From a virus, in the IMG/VR virus record IMGVR_UViG_3300012936_000242, positions 1-20,499 of that record: 20,499 nucleotides of DNA; one strand, written 5' to 3'. Position numbers and translations under genes: made by a program. Position 1 is the stretch's first letter; each line of letters starts with the position of its first letter. Shown piece after piece: positions 6,161-15,198 of the stretch. The notes below the pieces were generated by a model. The model worked only from the letters and a program-made list of their open reading frames with translations. It did no database searches and was not told where the DNA came from.

Positions 6161-7350
6161 GCTACTTTAATATCCCTCATATCTCCGAAGTCTTTTCCTA
6201 TCTTAATATTTGTCTTGAAGATTCCTAGTCTAGTTTTCTCAAACATCTTCATCATTGGTACCAACAAGTGTTTGTCATCCTTATCAAAGTCTACAATTAC
6301 TGAGTCATGCAATGTGAATGCAATGTTTGACCTCTTTCCTTTTAACATTTCTCTTATCTTAAAAGTATTTTCAAGCACTATATCATTTGTTGTAGATTGA
6401 ATCAAGTAATTTATGCAATGTTTTTCATCTGACTGAACAACCCTGCCAAAAGGATTCTTAATTAGGTGTCCATTCCAAAACTTGTTTTTAAGTTCCTTTC
6501 TGTTATACAACCTCTCAAGGTCCGGATCATTTGATTCTGGATTGTACAACCAGGCGAAGAACTTTTCTTTCATCTGTTCCCTTGTTAGACTACCCTTTGC
6601 AACGTGGGTGACATTCCATTCGTGAATATCTTCCTTAATATCCCTTTTGCCCAATAGTGCAAGAAAGGTTCTTATCTCCGCAGAATTGAAATCCAATTCT
6701 ACAAACACATCATTGTTTGGTTTAAGCACACTCCTGTATTCTTTGTTAAGGTTTAAGACCGGGAATGTTCCCTTCTTTGTTGTTAGTCTGCCTGTCCTTG
6801 ACCCAAACACATTCAAATCTACTCTTTTCTCAACCCTCTCTAGTCTTGAAAGAAACTCCCTCACTCTGGTCTTGTGTCGTAACGGATAAAGACTGGTTGG
6901 GTCTAGATTCAATTCTTGATTTGAAACCTCTTCCAACATCACATGAACATTCTTTAAAAGTTCATAGTTCTCTGGTTTTGCTTGTCGAAAGACTGACTTA
7001 CAGATCTCTTCTTTGACCAAGAAGTATTCTCTCATAAGATTTTCAGGAATCAAATCAAAAAAACAATTTGTATCAAGACACACTCGTGCTGCCTTGATCG
7101 ACCGCATGTGCGCTCTTAGTTTTTGATTCATGATCTCGAACTGGTCTTTAAGGTTTTCAGGACAGCACTCCTCTAGAGTCTTGCCCCCTGACCAGACCCA
7201 GGCATACTCACACTCAAGGTCTGATAATAAAGAAGAGTGTTTCCAGGTGCCATATTTTATTGAAGTGTCTATTTCTGACATGCTGGTCAGGTCTTTGTTG
7301 ATGAAAACAGACTCACATCCGGTCTTCTCATCGACTACTTGTAATATCAT
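6157..7350 (-). CDS. polA: Short family-A DNA polymerase without a proofreading domain
   Basis: A 397-aa Pol I-type polymerase core. FGSRTGRLT (182-190) matches the Pol I TGRLSS region. Motif A is LDFNSAEIRTF with catalytic D220. Motif B is R257-x3-K261-x3-F265-x3-Y269, the spacing of E. coli R754, K758, F762 and Y766. NYLIQSTTNDIV (314-325) is the conserved helix before motif C, which is FTLHDSV with D349; HDS replaces the usual HDE, as in various phage enzymes. Residues 1-150 look like thumb and linker. No 3'-5' exonuclease motifs are seen, so proofreading must come from another protein or be absent. The 37 residues between motif A D220 and R257 are fewer than in Pol I. A strong promoter and AGGA site precede the gene, and it overlaps the FtsZ-like gene by 4 nt. 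Confidence 0.9.
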   Translation of the reverse strand: MILQVVDEKTGCESVFINKDLTSMSEIDTSIKYGTWKHSSLLSDLECEYAWVWSGGKTLEECCPENLKDQFEIMNQKLRAHMRSIKAARVCLDTNCFFDLIPENLMREYFLVKEEICKSVFRQAKPENYELLKNVHVMLEEVSNQELNLDPTSLYPLRHKTRVREFLSRLERVEKRVDLNVFGSRTGRLTTKKGTFPVLNLNKEYRSVLKPNNDVFVELDFNSAEIRTFLALLGKRDIKEDIHEWNVTHVAKGSLTREQMKEKFFAWLYNPESNDPDLERLYNRKELKNKFWNGHLIKNPFGRVVQSDEKHCINYLIQSTTNDIVLENTFKIREMLKGKRSNIAFTLHDSVIVDFDKDDKHLLVPMMKMFEKTRLGIFKTNIKIGKDFGDMRDIKVA

Positions 7351-7357
7351 GAAGATC

Positions 7358-8575
7358 CTATTTTTTGTGTATAGTTAGTATTATATGATTTAATTTCTGC
7401 GGTGTAAAGAGATTTCTCATGTTTTTTGCAAAAATGTTTAAATCATAGTTGACATTCTTGAGTGCTTCATTTAGATGATTTAAGGCGACTTCCAACCCAT
7501 ATCTGCTTTCCATCTTCATACACTTGCTTATTATATTATCGAAACTTTTTTGATTTACTTCGTTCATCAAATTAGTCTCCATCAACCTTATTTTTAGCAA
7601 AACTTCCATCCAAAATTGAGTGTCATACCCGTCTGATGGGTCTACAAGAGGTTGGCGACGATAGGACCATTCCTCTATTTGCCCTGATTCTGTGGTCTTT
7701 GTTTTTCTAAAGAAAGGTCTGTAGGATACAAACTGATTATAAATATAAGGCAAGACATTTCTTAGGAGATCCATATCTTCCAAGTGGGTCTTCATAAAAA
7801 ACTTTTCAAAAAAGTTGCCGCCACTGGGGGAGAGACTAATCCCAGACGGTGCGCCATAGGGAGATAAATTACTAGAATTCAAATTTGCCACCAAAGTCCA
7901 TGGGGCGTTCCTATCTAAACGAAAACCAAACTGTGCACACTTATGTGCAAATACCCTAAACTGTGGTGAAGAGAGCATATCAATTTTTAACTTTTCTTCA
8001 TTCTTCAGGTTCCTCTTTAAGGTCAAAACAAGACCCGAAACATTACTAGGAGTCTTTTTTGACAACAAAAGACCCGTCTTTGTCATCACAATCTTTTCCT
8101 GAGATTCTTTTAATACCTGGAAAAACACTTTCACAAAATCACCAAAGTCCCTAATGCTACCACCGAACCTCTCAATACAAGCGTTCAGGATCTTAAATTT
8201 TGCGTTCTCAACATAGGACGCATGATGTCCAGAGAAGTCCGTCCATCCTGATGTGGGATTCAAACTTTCCATACCAAGCACAGGTTGCAACGCTCTCTTG
8301 GCAATCAAAGTTTCATAATCTCTTTTCAGATCCCTAAACGCTCTTGCAACAAAGTTGATAACATACACGTTCGTACTACCTCTAATGTGGGTAAGAGTGC
8401 CGGCATCATCGATCATAAGTCTCGCAGCGTTGGACAATCTATCGACCTTGCCGTACATTTGATGTTCACCAGAAAGATCAAGCGGCGAAGGGACACTATC
8501 TGGGAAACCTTGTTGTTCCACCGCTCGCTTGATATCATACTGGTCTTTTAGTTTAAAATCTCTGAAGTCCCTCAT
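7358..8575 (-). CDS. Unidentified 405-aa protein, probable virion or tail-associated
   Basis: I do not recognise the family. The 405-aa sequence is mixed alpha/beta with no signal peptide or membrane segment. It starts with a charged MRDFRDFKLKDQYDIKRAV, carries a Gly/Ser/Pro-rich stretch near 240-255, and ends with amphipathic helices (about 330-400). It starts 4 nt after the end of the 1137-aa hub-like gene, with AGGAGG 10 nt upstream of its ATG, so it is the last gene of the tail cluster. The polA promoter lies inside its 3' end, which supports grouping it with the late genes rather than with polA. A structural or assembly role is inferred from position alone. Confidence 0.6.
   Translation of the reverse strand: MRDFRDFKLKDQYDIKRAVEQQGFPDSVPSPLDLSGEHQMYGKVDRLSNAARLMIDDAGTLTHIRGSTNVYVINFVARAFRDLKRDYETLIAKRALQPVLGMESLNPTSGWTDFSGHHASYVENAKFKILNACIERFGGSIRDFGDFVKVFFQVLKESQEKIVMTKTGLLLSKKTPSNVSGLVLTLKRNLKNEEKLKIDMLSSPQFRVFAHKCAQFGFRLDRNAPWTLVANLNSSNLSPYGAPSGISLSPSGGNFFEKFFMKTHLEDMDLLRNVLPYIYNQFVSYRPFFRKTKTTESGQIEEWSYRRQPLVDPSDGYDTQFWMEVLLKIRLMETNLMNEVNQKSFDNIISKCMKMESRYGLEVALNHLNEALKNVNYDLNIFAKNMRNLFTPQKLNHIILTIHKK
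7380..7408 (-). promoter_or_regulatory. Strong sigma70-type promoter for polA and the FtsZ-like gene
   Basis: TTTACA (7408-7403), a 17-bp spacer and a perfect TATAAT (7385-7380). It overlaps the 3' end of the 405-aa gene and predicts a start near 7373 with a leader of about 22 nt holding AGGA before the polA ATG. It marks the boundary between the tail genes and the replication genes. Confidence 0.85.
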
Positions 8576-8578
8576 CAG

Positions 8579-11500
8579 TTAATTACCTCCTGGGATAATC
8601 GAGTCTATCATGTTTGTGACTCCCGCTTTCGCCGAATCGAGTGCGTCACTTGCAACATCCTTCACCACGCCTGCTGCCTCAGATGCCTGTGATGCCACTT
8701 GACTAATCTGCCTTGATGCAACTGCCCGTATAGTCACCATCTCTTCCTTGTTGTCTCTAGCGGTTGGGTCGTTTGGTACTGAATTGTAAACACACCTCAA
8801 TGAAGTTTCAAACATAGTACCTCTTACATAATGAGAAGCACCCAAAATAGTATAATATCCCCCTATTTCCAACTTTCTTGCAATAGAGTTAGAGTTTGCA
8901 ACTGATCCAAATCCAGATATCAAAGGGTCTACAAATATCGTCATACCTGGTTTAAACATGGTATTGCCAATCATCTTAATATCGCAATTATATGGTGCGG
9001 TTGCAAACACGTTGTCCTTGTTCTCGACTGACTTTAGTGTCTGCGACTCTCTCCAACCCTGAATGTTTGCCTTCGCAAAATTAACTTCCTTCAGGACACC
9101 CTTATCACGACCGACAGAAAGATGATAGATCCCATTTGCTGCATCCTCCTTTTTCTTTCCTGACATATACCCAACACTACCAAGAGTTGGCAATGCATAT
9201 ATGAAAAATACTTCTCTCAAATTTCCAGTACTATGATCTGAAGGAAACATTTTTCCTTTTTTAAGATCTTGTTCTGTAACAATTCTATTAAATTTCTTAA
9301 ATACCTTGGATTCATCATTTAGAGCAAAGTTGTTGATCGACAACTTGCTAACTGGTGGTTTCATTCTCTCTGTTTGCGAAAAATAGTTGCCTCCCAAGAC
9401 CTTAAAGATCAAGTCATTGCATACATCTTTTATAAAATCAAAGAAAGCATAATTTATCCTGCCTTTCTCATCAACATTTTTCTTAAACCACTCCATATAA
9501 GTTGAAACGGTTATGGGCATAAGTGCCAAATTATGAAGGGTCTTTTTTTCTGCACCAGCGCCTTGGACACCAGGGGAAACGGTCGGAACCATACCTAACA
9601 TAAATTCATACTTTTTGTTCTTTTGAACACTTGGTTGATTTGTATTAGTCTTGGTGTCGTGCATTGCATCGATTGCAACGTCTAGAAAATCTCCAAAATA
9701 AAAAAAGTTTATCAAATGATATCCTGGATTTGGACTAGGCATCGAATCACTTTGTGTTATTACGACGTTATCATTTGTCCTAATCACCGGTTTGCTACCG
9801 TTTTCCAAAACGGATAGTTGGCAGTAATCCCTAAACCTTTCTTGAGCAACTGATGAAACATAAGTCTGATATATCAACCCCCTATTCAACAAGGTGTCCA
9901 TAATTGATTCATATCTAGATCTCAATATCTCTTTTCTTTGATTGTTTATTTGGGTTATCTTTTTCTTTCTTTCGGCAACCTGGGCAGATGATGCCTGTGC
10001 CCCTAGATCTTCCGGTGAAATATCCACCCCTTCTTCGACGACTTCTTCGAACCCTTTCTTAAATGATTCGATAAAATTTTCACTTTCCACCTCTACTTTT
10101 TGCCTGTAAAGATCGGCAAGAGACTTTGAATCTTCTACTGGGAAAATATCTGCGTCCCTAGATGAGAACAGGTTTTCAAGGCGACCAACGTACTCAACCT
10201 TTAAGTTAAGAGTTCCGTCAGGATTAACAGTGAATGTATGATCTTTCAAACCCATCAAGAGAGATATTTTGTTTGATTCCACCTCTCTCCTCATCGCTCT
10301 TGTAAAAAGGTTGCCACTAGAATCATCCACTGACCAACCAATCTCTAATCTAAGTTCTTCGTCATGACTCTTCTTTTCGCTTTTGACTTTATATTCTATA
10401 AGTCTCAAAAAGTGTGTATCCAAATTTGATTTGGTTATTTTTTCTGCGTCTTGTATAAAGAGGGTCAAATCAACACTAAAAAGTCGATCTACGGAAACTA
10501 AGTCGGTCCCCTGAAAGTTTATCTGAACCTCTTGAAGTCCCACTCCTCCTCCTCTTTTACCGTCAAATATATTTGAAATGTCTTTTCTCGTCAAATGAGT
10601 ATCAAATTTAATCTGACTTTCCTTCACCTTTCCGTTCTTAAACCGCTTAACAGAAAAAATCTTAACCTTTGGCAATATATGAGAAGCTTGCACCGTGGTT
10701 AAGTCTAGCATTTTCTTCTCGTTTGCAGCAGCAAAAAGGTTGTTAACTATAGAGGGTCGAACTTCTGCCAATCTTATGTTCTTAAAATGACTTCTATTGC
10801 CTTGAAATGGTTGCAACAATCTTTGACTGGATACTGTAGATATTTGATAATAAAGATACGCTTGAGGATCAAACCTCCAATTATCTTCAAGATCCTTGAT
10901 TGCAACCGGTTTTTCTGCGGTGGCGGCGTCGGTGTCAATTCTTTCATACACATTACTGAAAGACTCTTCAATAACACCTTGAAGTTCAGGGTCAGCGTCT
11001 GCAACTAGTCCAGTCGCAAGTTCTTGAAGGATTTTATAAACCTCTTTTCTATCATTTGTTGTAATCGCGTCAGAGTTTGGTCCATGATCGGTACTCACCA
11101 CGTTCTTCAAAAACAAGTCAAATATCTCACCAATTATGGCGCGCTGATTGCCGGTGGAATAAATTGAAGTCCGGTCAATGCCAGGAGCGTATACGTTGGA
11201 ATCGGTGATCCCTGATTTTTCCAAACTTTGTAGCGTGGCGTTGTCAGGGAGTCCTGGAATTTTCGTGTCGAGAAGACGCACGACCTCGCCTGGTAGTCTT
11301 CCAAGTTGTGCTCCAATACCTGCTCTTTTAATAAGACTACTTTCTACTGGGATTCTAAGTCCATAGATGCTGTTGATGGCATCCGTATACGGGTCTCGAT
11401 TTATCTTTATTCTTTTCTGTGCCTCATTATCAAAGTCGGTATGTTTTAGATCAATTTTTGTTTCAGAAACTACAGATTCATTTACAAATTCTTTAAACTG

Positions 11501-11992
11501 ACTTACCAAATCCTTTGCCACGATGAGTGCTTCATCGGGTTTTGATGGAATCGACACTTTCATAAATTCAGGGAAATTGTAGTACTGAACTCCACCACTG
11601 ACATAATTAAGTGGATTTTGCACGTCTGCGACCATGCTTTGGCGCGACGTGGTGAGGTTGGGGAGACCCCTTATTACTTCTTGCTTTTCGACGTGAAAAG
11701 CGGTGCCATCGGGATCCGGTATTATGTAGTTAGCAACGACGGAACTCCCCTCGGGTCCACCGAACAATTTGTCTGCAAACTCTTTGCGCATCTCAGCACG
11801 CTTGCTTTCACTTACGGCAACAGGGTCTAGCGATATACCGAAGCGCAAAACTGTCAAGTTGGCGATGTTGTTCAAGTACCTGTCTACCTCATCCTGCAAG
11901 GTGTTTAAATTTCTAGTTAAATTTGCTTCTGCTGCGGCAAGTTCGCCGGCGCGAAGTGCAGTCTGGTTTGCCGTTGGTTTTGCCTCTGCCAT
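8579..11992 (-). CDS. Large tail/baseplate protein with hub-like C-terminal domain
   Basis: A 1137-aa protein starting directly after the gp53-like stop (TAA-ATG) with GGAGGG upstream. The C-terminal segment (about 1010-1075: NTMFKPGMTIFVDP, then KLEIGGYYTILGASHYVRG, then FETSLRCVYN) follows the pattern of contractile-tail hub proteins (gp27/gpD type): a 'P-G-hydrophobic strand', then 'GxYxVxxxxH' and a final strand. The rest is not recognised. The N-terminus (1-45) is Ala-rich and helical, a charged helical stretch lies near 650-720, and the far C-terminus is Ala-rich. No lysozyme motif was found. Neighbours on both sides are tail proteins, so a baseplate hub or spike-base role is likely. 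It is far larger than T4 gp27 (391 aa), which suggests a fusion of several baseplate functions. Confidence 0.65.
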   Translation of the reverse strand: MAEAKPTANQTALRAGELAAAEANLTRNLNTLQDEVDRYLNNIANLTVLRFGISLDPVAVSESKRAEMRKEFADKLFGGPEGSSVVANYIIPDPDGTAFHVEKQEVIRGLPNLTTSRQSMVADVQNPLNYVSGGVQYYNFPEFMKVSIPSKPDEALIVAKDLVSQFKEFVNESVVSETKIDLKHTDFDNEAQKRIKINRDPYTDAINSIYGLRIPVESSLIKRAGIGAQLGRLPGEVVRLLDTKIPGLPDNATLQSLEKSGITDSNVYAPGIDRTSIYSTGNQRAIIGEIFDLFLKNVVSTDHGPNSDAITTNDRKEVYKILQELATGLVADADPELQGVIEESFSNVYERIDTDAATAEKPVAIKDLEDNWRFDPQAYLYYQISTVSSQRLLQPFQGNRSHFKNIRLAEVRPSIVNNLFAAANEKKMLDLTTVQASHILPKVKIFSVKRFKNGKVKESQIKFDTHLTRKDISNIFDGKRGGGVGLQEVQINFQGTDLVSVDRLFSVDLTLFIQDAEKITKSNLDTHFLRLIEYKVKSEKKSHDEELRLEIGWSVDDSSGNLFTRAMRREVESNKISLLMGLKDHTFTVNPDGTLNLKVEYVGRLENLFSSRDADIFPVEDSKSLADLYRQKVEVESENFIESFKKGFEEVVEEGVDISPEDLGAQASSAQVAERKKKITQINNQRKEILRSRYESIMDTLLNRGLIYQTYVSSVAQERFRDYCQLSVLENGSKPVIRTNDNVVITQSDSMPSPNPGYHLINFFYFGDFLDVAIDAMHDTKTNTNQPSVQKNKKYEFMLGMVPTVSPGVQGAGAEKKTLHNLALMPITVSTYMEWFKKNVDEKGRINYAFFDFIKDVCNDLIFKVLGGNYFSQTERMKPPVSKLSINNFALNDESKVFKKFNRIVTEQDLKKGKMFPSDHSTGNLREVFFIYALPTLGSVGYMSGKKKEDAANGIYHLSVGRDKGVLKEVNFAKANIQGWRESQTLKSVENKDNVFATAPYNCDIKMIGNTMFKPGMTIFVDPLISGFGSVANSNSIARKLEIGGYYTILGASHYVRGTMFETSLRCVYNSVPNDPTARDNKEEMVTIRAVASRQISQVASQASEAAGVVKDVASDALDSAKAGVTNMIDSIIPGGN

Positions 11993-12337
11993 TTAAGAAC
12001 CCTCCATGAAGAGTCCAATCACACGCTCTATGGGGAAAGGTACGATTATTGGATCGCCAGGACTAAAGTGTGCATCTGTTGGTTTCTCATTAAACCAAGC
12101 AATAACCCACCATAGTTCTGAATCGCCATAATACCTATGAGCATATTTGTACAACTTGTCTCCTGGATGCCAGAGCAACTCTAGGGTTTCAATTTCCTGC
12201 ATGTCCTCTGCTGTAATGTTTCTAAATCTAGGCGTGGTAAATTGCCTAAAAGAAGGCAGACCACGATCTTTTAACTTCTTCTTATAAAGACTGTGCCTGT
12301 TGGTCACAACTAACCTATTGTCATATCTGGTCGTCAT
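11993..12337 (-). CDS. LysM-like baseplate wedge protein, T4 gp53 type
   Basis: A 114-aa protein. The C-terminal half shows the tail-type LysM pattern: LLWHPGDKLYKYAHRYYGDSELWWVIAWFNEKP followed by FSPGDPIIVPFP (about 54-102), i.e. a 'G-D-L/aromatic-A-x-x-Y-Y-G' helix, a WWxIAxxN helix and a PGDxIxVP strand. In T4, gp53 has this fold and joins the baseplate wedges around the hub. It is shorter than T4 gp53 (196 aa). It starts 2 nt past the end of the 254-aa gene and its stop directly abuts the hub-like gene, so the three are translated as a tight unit. The fold assignment is good; equivalence to gp53 rests on context. Confidence 0.78.
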   Translation of the reverse strand: MTTRYDNRLVVTNRHSLYKKKLKDRGLPSFRQFTTPRFRNITAEDMQEIETLELLWHPGDKLYKYAHRYYGDSELWWVIAWFNEKPTDAHFSPGDPIIVPFPIERVIGLFMEGS

Positions 12338-12338
12338 T

Positions 12339-13103
12339 TTAATCTAAAATTCCTCTCGCCTTTGATCTCCTGACATGCTCTGGGACATTACTATTGGACG
12401 GATTAAACTCTCCTACTCCGATCTTAGTCCCCTTTTTACAACTAGACTGAGATCCAAATGCACCGTCAGGACTGGTAACATAAGGAAAAGAATACTTATT
12501 ATTTCTCCACTTTCCACCCTTCTTAAAACCCAAAGGATGATCATGAAGAACTGTAAAATTTGTCTCTACCCTAAAAAGTTTTGGAATCAAGACTCCAGCA
12601 GAAGGTATAAAAAATCCTGCCCCTAAGTCTGGTGCAAAACTTAAACCTTGAAACGCTCCGACCAACCCTCCGTCTTTTGCATCAGGACTGGCATGTCCAG
12701 CAGTGGCAGACTTGACCAAATTTGCAAACTTAACCCTCATCAAGGGAGACCCCGCAAGAACATCACCTTCATAAGTTGGATACAACTGAGATATCAAGTG
12801 CTCGATGGCATGTAAATTCCTTGTTGCTTCCTCGATATTTACCGAAGGGACGTCGAAACTCAAGGTCATGTACCTCGCATTCCCCTGGAATGTCATAATT
12901 GGATCCATCCTACCGTACACATCCTGGGAAGACCATTTAGAATCATACTGGTCTAAAAATGAGGTTATAAACGCTTTAAACTTTACGCAATAACCAGTGG
13001 CGATATGATAAAAATCAATATACATATCCCTGTTTGCCACTAGTGCTTGATCGCCAACTGATCCATACTTTGATAAATTCGCATGTGTTGAAGAATCTGA
13101 CAT
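12339..13103 (-). CDS. Tail/baseplate structural protein
   Basis: A 254-aa protein located between the tape measure (stop TAA directly abutting its ATG) and the gp53-like wedge protein. The central part reads as a beta-sheet domain: ITSFLDQY, PIMTFQGNARYMTLSFDVPSV, then a helix IEEATRNLHAIEHLISQLYP and SPLMRVKFANLV. The 'strand, NIEEA helix, SPLMRVKFANL' pattern is one I associate with tail tube-initiator and baseplate proteins of myoviruses near LysM genes, but I cannot name a family. A second half (about 150-254) is Gly- and Lys-rich. No enzymatic motif is seen. Role inferred: joining the tail tube or tape measure to the baseplate. Confidence 0.6.
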   Translation of the reverse strand: MSDSSTHANLSKYGSVGDQALVANRDMYIDFYHIATGYCVKFKAFITSFLDQYDSKWSSQDVYGRMDPIMTFQGNARYMTLSFDVPSVNIEEATRNLHAIEHLISQLYPTYEGDVLAGSPLMRVKFANLVKSATAGHASPDAKDGGLVGAFQGLSFAPDLGAGFFIPSAGVLIPKLFRVETNFTVLHDHPLGFKKGGKWRNNKYSFPYVTSPDGAFGSQSSCKKGTKIGVGEFNPSNSNVPEHVRRSKARGILD

Positions 13104-15185
13104 TTATCTTAGTCTCCCGCTAGAAGGTATGTTGTAAGAGTAATTAGATTGAATTCTGTTTTCTACCAAACGTCCAACCTCTCTACCATCCATTTCAATG
13201 ACGGTATTTCCGCCACCGTTTTCTGCCAGACGATTTATTGCCTTTGTTAGCTCGTCCATCTTTCGACTCATCTCCTTAGAAGATTTGTCAAAATGACCAT
13301 TAGGTTTTACACCCATAAACTGGTCTCTGGAGTCTATTGGATACATACTACCTCCAGTAAACACAAAGTCGTTCATCTTGGTCATGGCACGACCTTCAGC
13401 AATGTCTTCGCCTCCGCGATACTTTGCTGCCGAAATATTCATCCTTCTCTGAAAGGATCGTCCTTGTTGTCTAAATTTTTCTATACTTTCGTCTTTTATA
13501 AGTCCCAATACAGCATAGTCTATGGTATGAAGAAGGTCAGATACAAACCCCATAACTGCTGCGCCCATGCTACCAATAGACCTTATAATTGTTGGCACAA
13601 ACCCATGAAGTGCCTTCATGATTCCCTGCATATTCTCCATGGCACTTCCACCAGCATCCATTCCAGGGATAAAGGTTTGTACTAATGCCATCGCTATTTC
13701 CTTAAAAGCAGTCTTCAAGGTTTCCATGAAAGGCATTGTAGACTTAACTCTTGCTTCTAGATTTGTGTTAAACTCTTCTGCCTTTTTTAACTCTTCATTC
13801 ATTTTCGCCACTTCAGCAGATGACATTGAAAAAGTCCTTCTTGCCTGGTCCACTGACATTCCCAACTGCTTTGCGATTCCCTTTTGGGCAAACCTATCTA
13901 AATCTTTAAACTCTGTTCCTGCTTGTGCAAATGAGTCTCGAAGCAGGTCCACTCTTTCTGATTCTGTCGCAGTCAACATCTCTATGGTGTTCAGGTAAGG
14001 ACCACCAAGAAATGCATTCAAAGACTGGGCGGCACCTGCTGCTCCCTCAAAAGTATCGAACTGACCGACGACATCCAGTAATTCCCTTACTGACATGCCT
14101 GTTGCCTTTGATTGTGCTACAATCTTTTGGAACTCACCTGTCATTTTACTTCCGTACACGCTTAAGGTTGGTAATGCTGCCTCGAATGAAGAAAACATCT
14201 CTTGAGGTGCCATTCTTGCCGCTGATGCTAAGTCAAACAGGTCCTTGCTATATGATGCTGCGTCTTGTGCTGACATGCCCATGACACGATTCAAGGAATC
14301 CATAACTTGAATTTGCGTTTGTGAGGCAACGCCCAATTCTTCCATAAGAGCAACTTGAGTGCCCATCTGCTCTCCAACTGCCTTAGAGACGTTCCTAAAA
14401 CCAGAAAACCCTTGTATCAAAGAAGCGAAAGATTTTGCAACTTGTTTTGAATTTATACCCACAGCATAGGTTGTATCCAAAATTGAACCCAAAGAACTGT
14501 TCCACCTGTCACCAGATCCAGTCGCTCTAGCAAATGCAACGCCTGCCTCATCAACAGCAACAAGGGCATCAGTAAGAACTGAAATAACTCCTGATATTGA
14601 TTGAGCGATGATGCCGCCGACCATTTTCGCCATCTTTATTGCCATCGGACCAAACTTTGAACCGGACATCTTGCCCATGGCAGAAGAACCTTTTTCCGAC
14701 ATTGAGATGGCACTTACAGCGGCGTTCTTAAATCCGCTACCCATATTCTTTAAGATCCCCGTAACACCGGCAGAGGCACCTGTGATCTGCTGGAATCCCG
14801 CTGAAATAGGAGTAAACGCACCTTTCGCCGCTTTCTTAAAGTCATCCATGGACTGGTTAAGGTTACGCTGTGCTGCGATCTTTCTCTCAAGAGCGTCGAG
14901 TTCTTCTCTTGCGGTTTGTAAGCGTTCAGGGTTTTGTACTTCTTTGGCGATCTTTAACTCAAGTTCGAGTTCTTCTCGTTTCAGTGCGTTAATCCGGTCT
15001 TTGTCTTTTATCTTTTGCTTCTCAGCTTCTCGAATCTGACTCATGACCTCCAATTGGCGCTCAGATAAATCAGCAAGTGTTGATCCTGAACCACTACCAC
15101 CTTCGGGATCAATAGCGTCTGCGGCACTCTTGAGGTTTTCAGAGAGTTGTGCGATTATTGCTTTTAACTGTTCAAGATCTGCCAT
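13104..15185 (-). CDS. Tail tape measure protein
   Basis: A 693-aa protein that would sit in the tail tube, set tail length and assist DNA entry. Features typical of tape measures are present: a long charged coiled coil (about 38-110, rich in E/K/R/L), a Gly/Ala/Ser/Met-rich middle with hydrophobic stretches (for example GGIIAQSISGVISVLTDALV near 190-210 and another near 530-550), and a C-terminal charged domain with TKAINRLAENGGGNTVIEMDG. It lies between tail tube/chaperone genes and baseplate genes, the standard place. AGGAG 10 nt before the ATG fixes the start. At roughly 1.5 angstroms per residue the length suggests a tail near 100 nm, if no processing occurs. No lysozyme or peptidase domain is visible. 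Confidence 0.85.
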   Translation of the reverse strand: MADLEQLKAIIAQLSENLKSAADAIDPEGGSGSGSTLADLSERQLEVMSQIREAEKQKIKDKDRINALKREELELELKIAKEVQNPERLQTAREELDALERKIAAQRNLNQSMDDFKKAAKGAFTPISAGFQQITGASAGVTGILKNMGSGFKNAAVSAISMSEKGSSAMGKMSGSKFGPMAIKMAKMVGGIIAQSISGVISVLTDALVAVDEAGVAFARATGSGDRWNSSLGSILDTTYAVGINSKQVAKSFASLIQGFSGFRNVSKAVGEQMGTQVALMEELGVASQTQIQVMDSLNRVMGMSAQDAASYSKDLFDLASAARMAPQEMFSSFEAALPTLSVYGSKMTGEFQKIVAQSKATGMSVRELLDVVGQFDTFEGAAGAAQSLNAFLGGPYLNTIEMLTATESERVDLLRDSFAQAGTEFKDLDRFAQKGIAKQLGMSVDQARRTFSMSSAEVAKMNEELKKAEEFNTNLEARVKSTMPFMETLKTAFKEIAMALVQTFIPGMDAGGSAMENMQGIMKALHGFVPTIIRSIGSMGAAVMGFVSDLLHTIDYAVLGLIKDESIEKFRQQGRSFQRRMNISAAKYRGGEDIAEGRAMTKMNDFVFTGGSMYPIDSRDQFMGVKPNGHFDKSSKEMSRKMDELTKAINRLAENGGGNTVIEMDGREVGRLVENRIQSNYSYNIPSSGRLR

Positions 15186-15198
15186 CTAAATAGATCTC

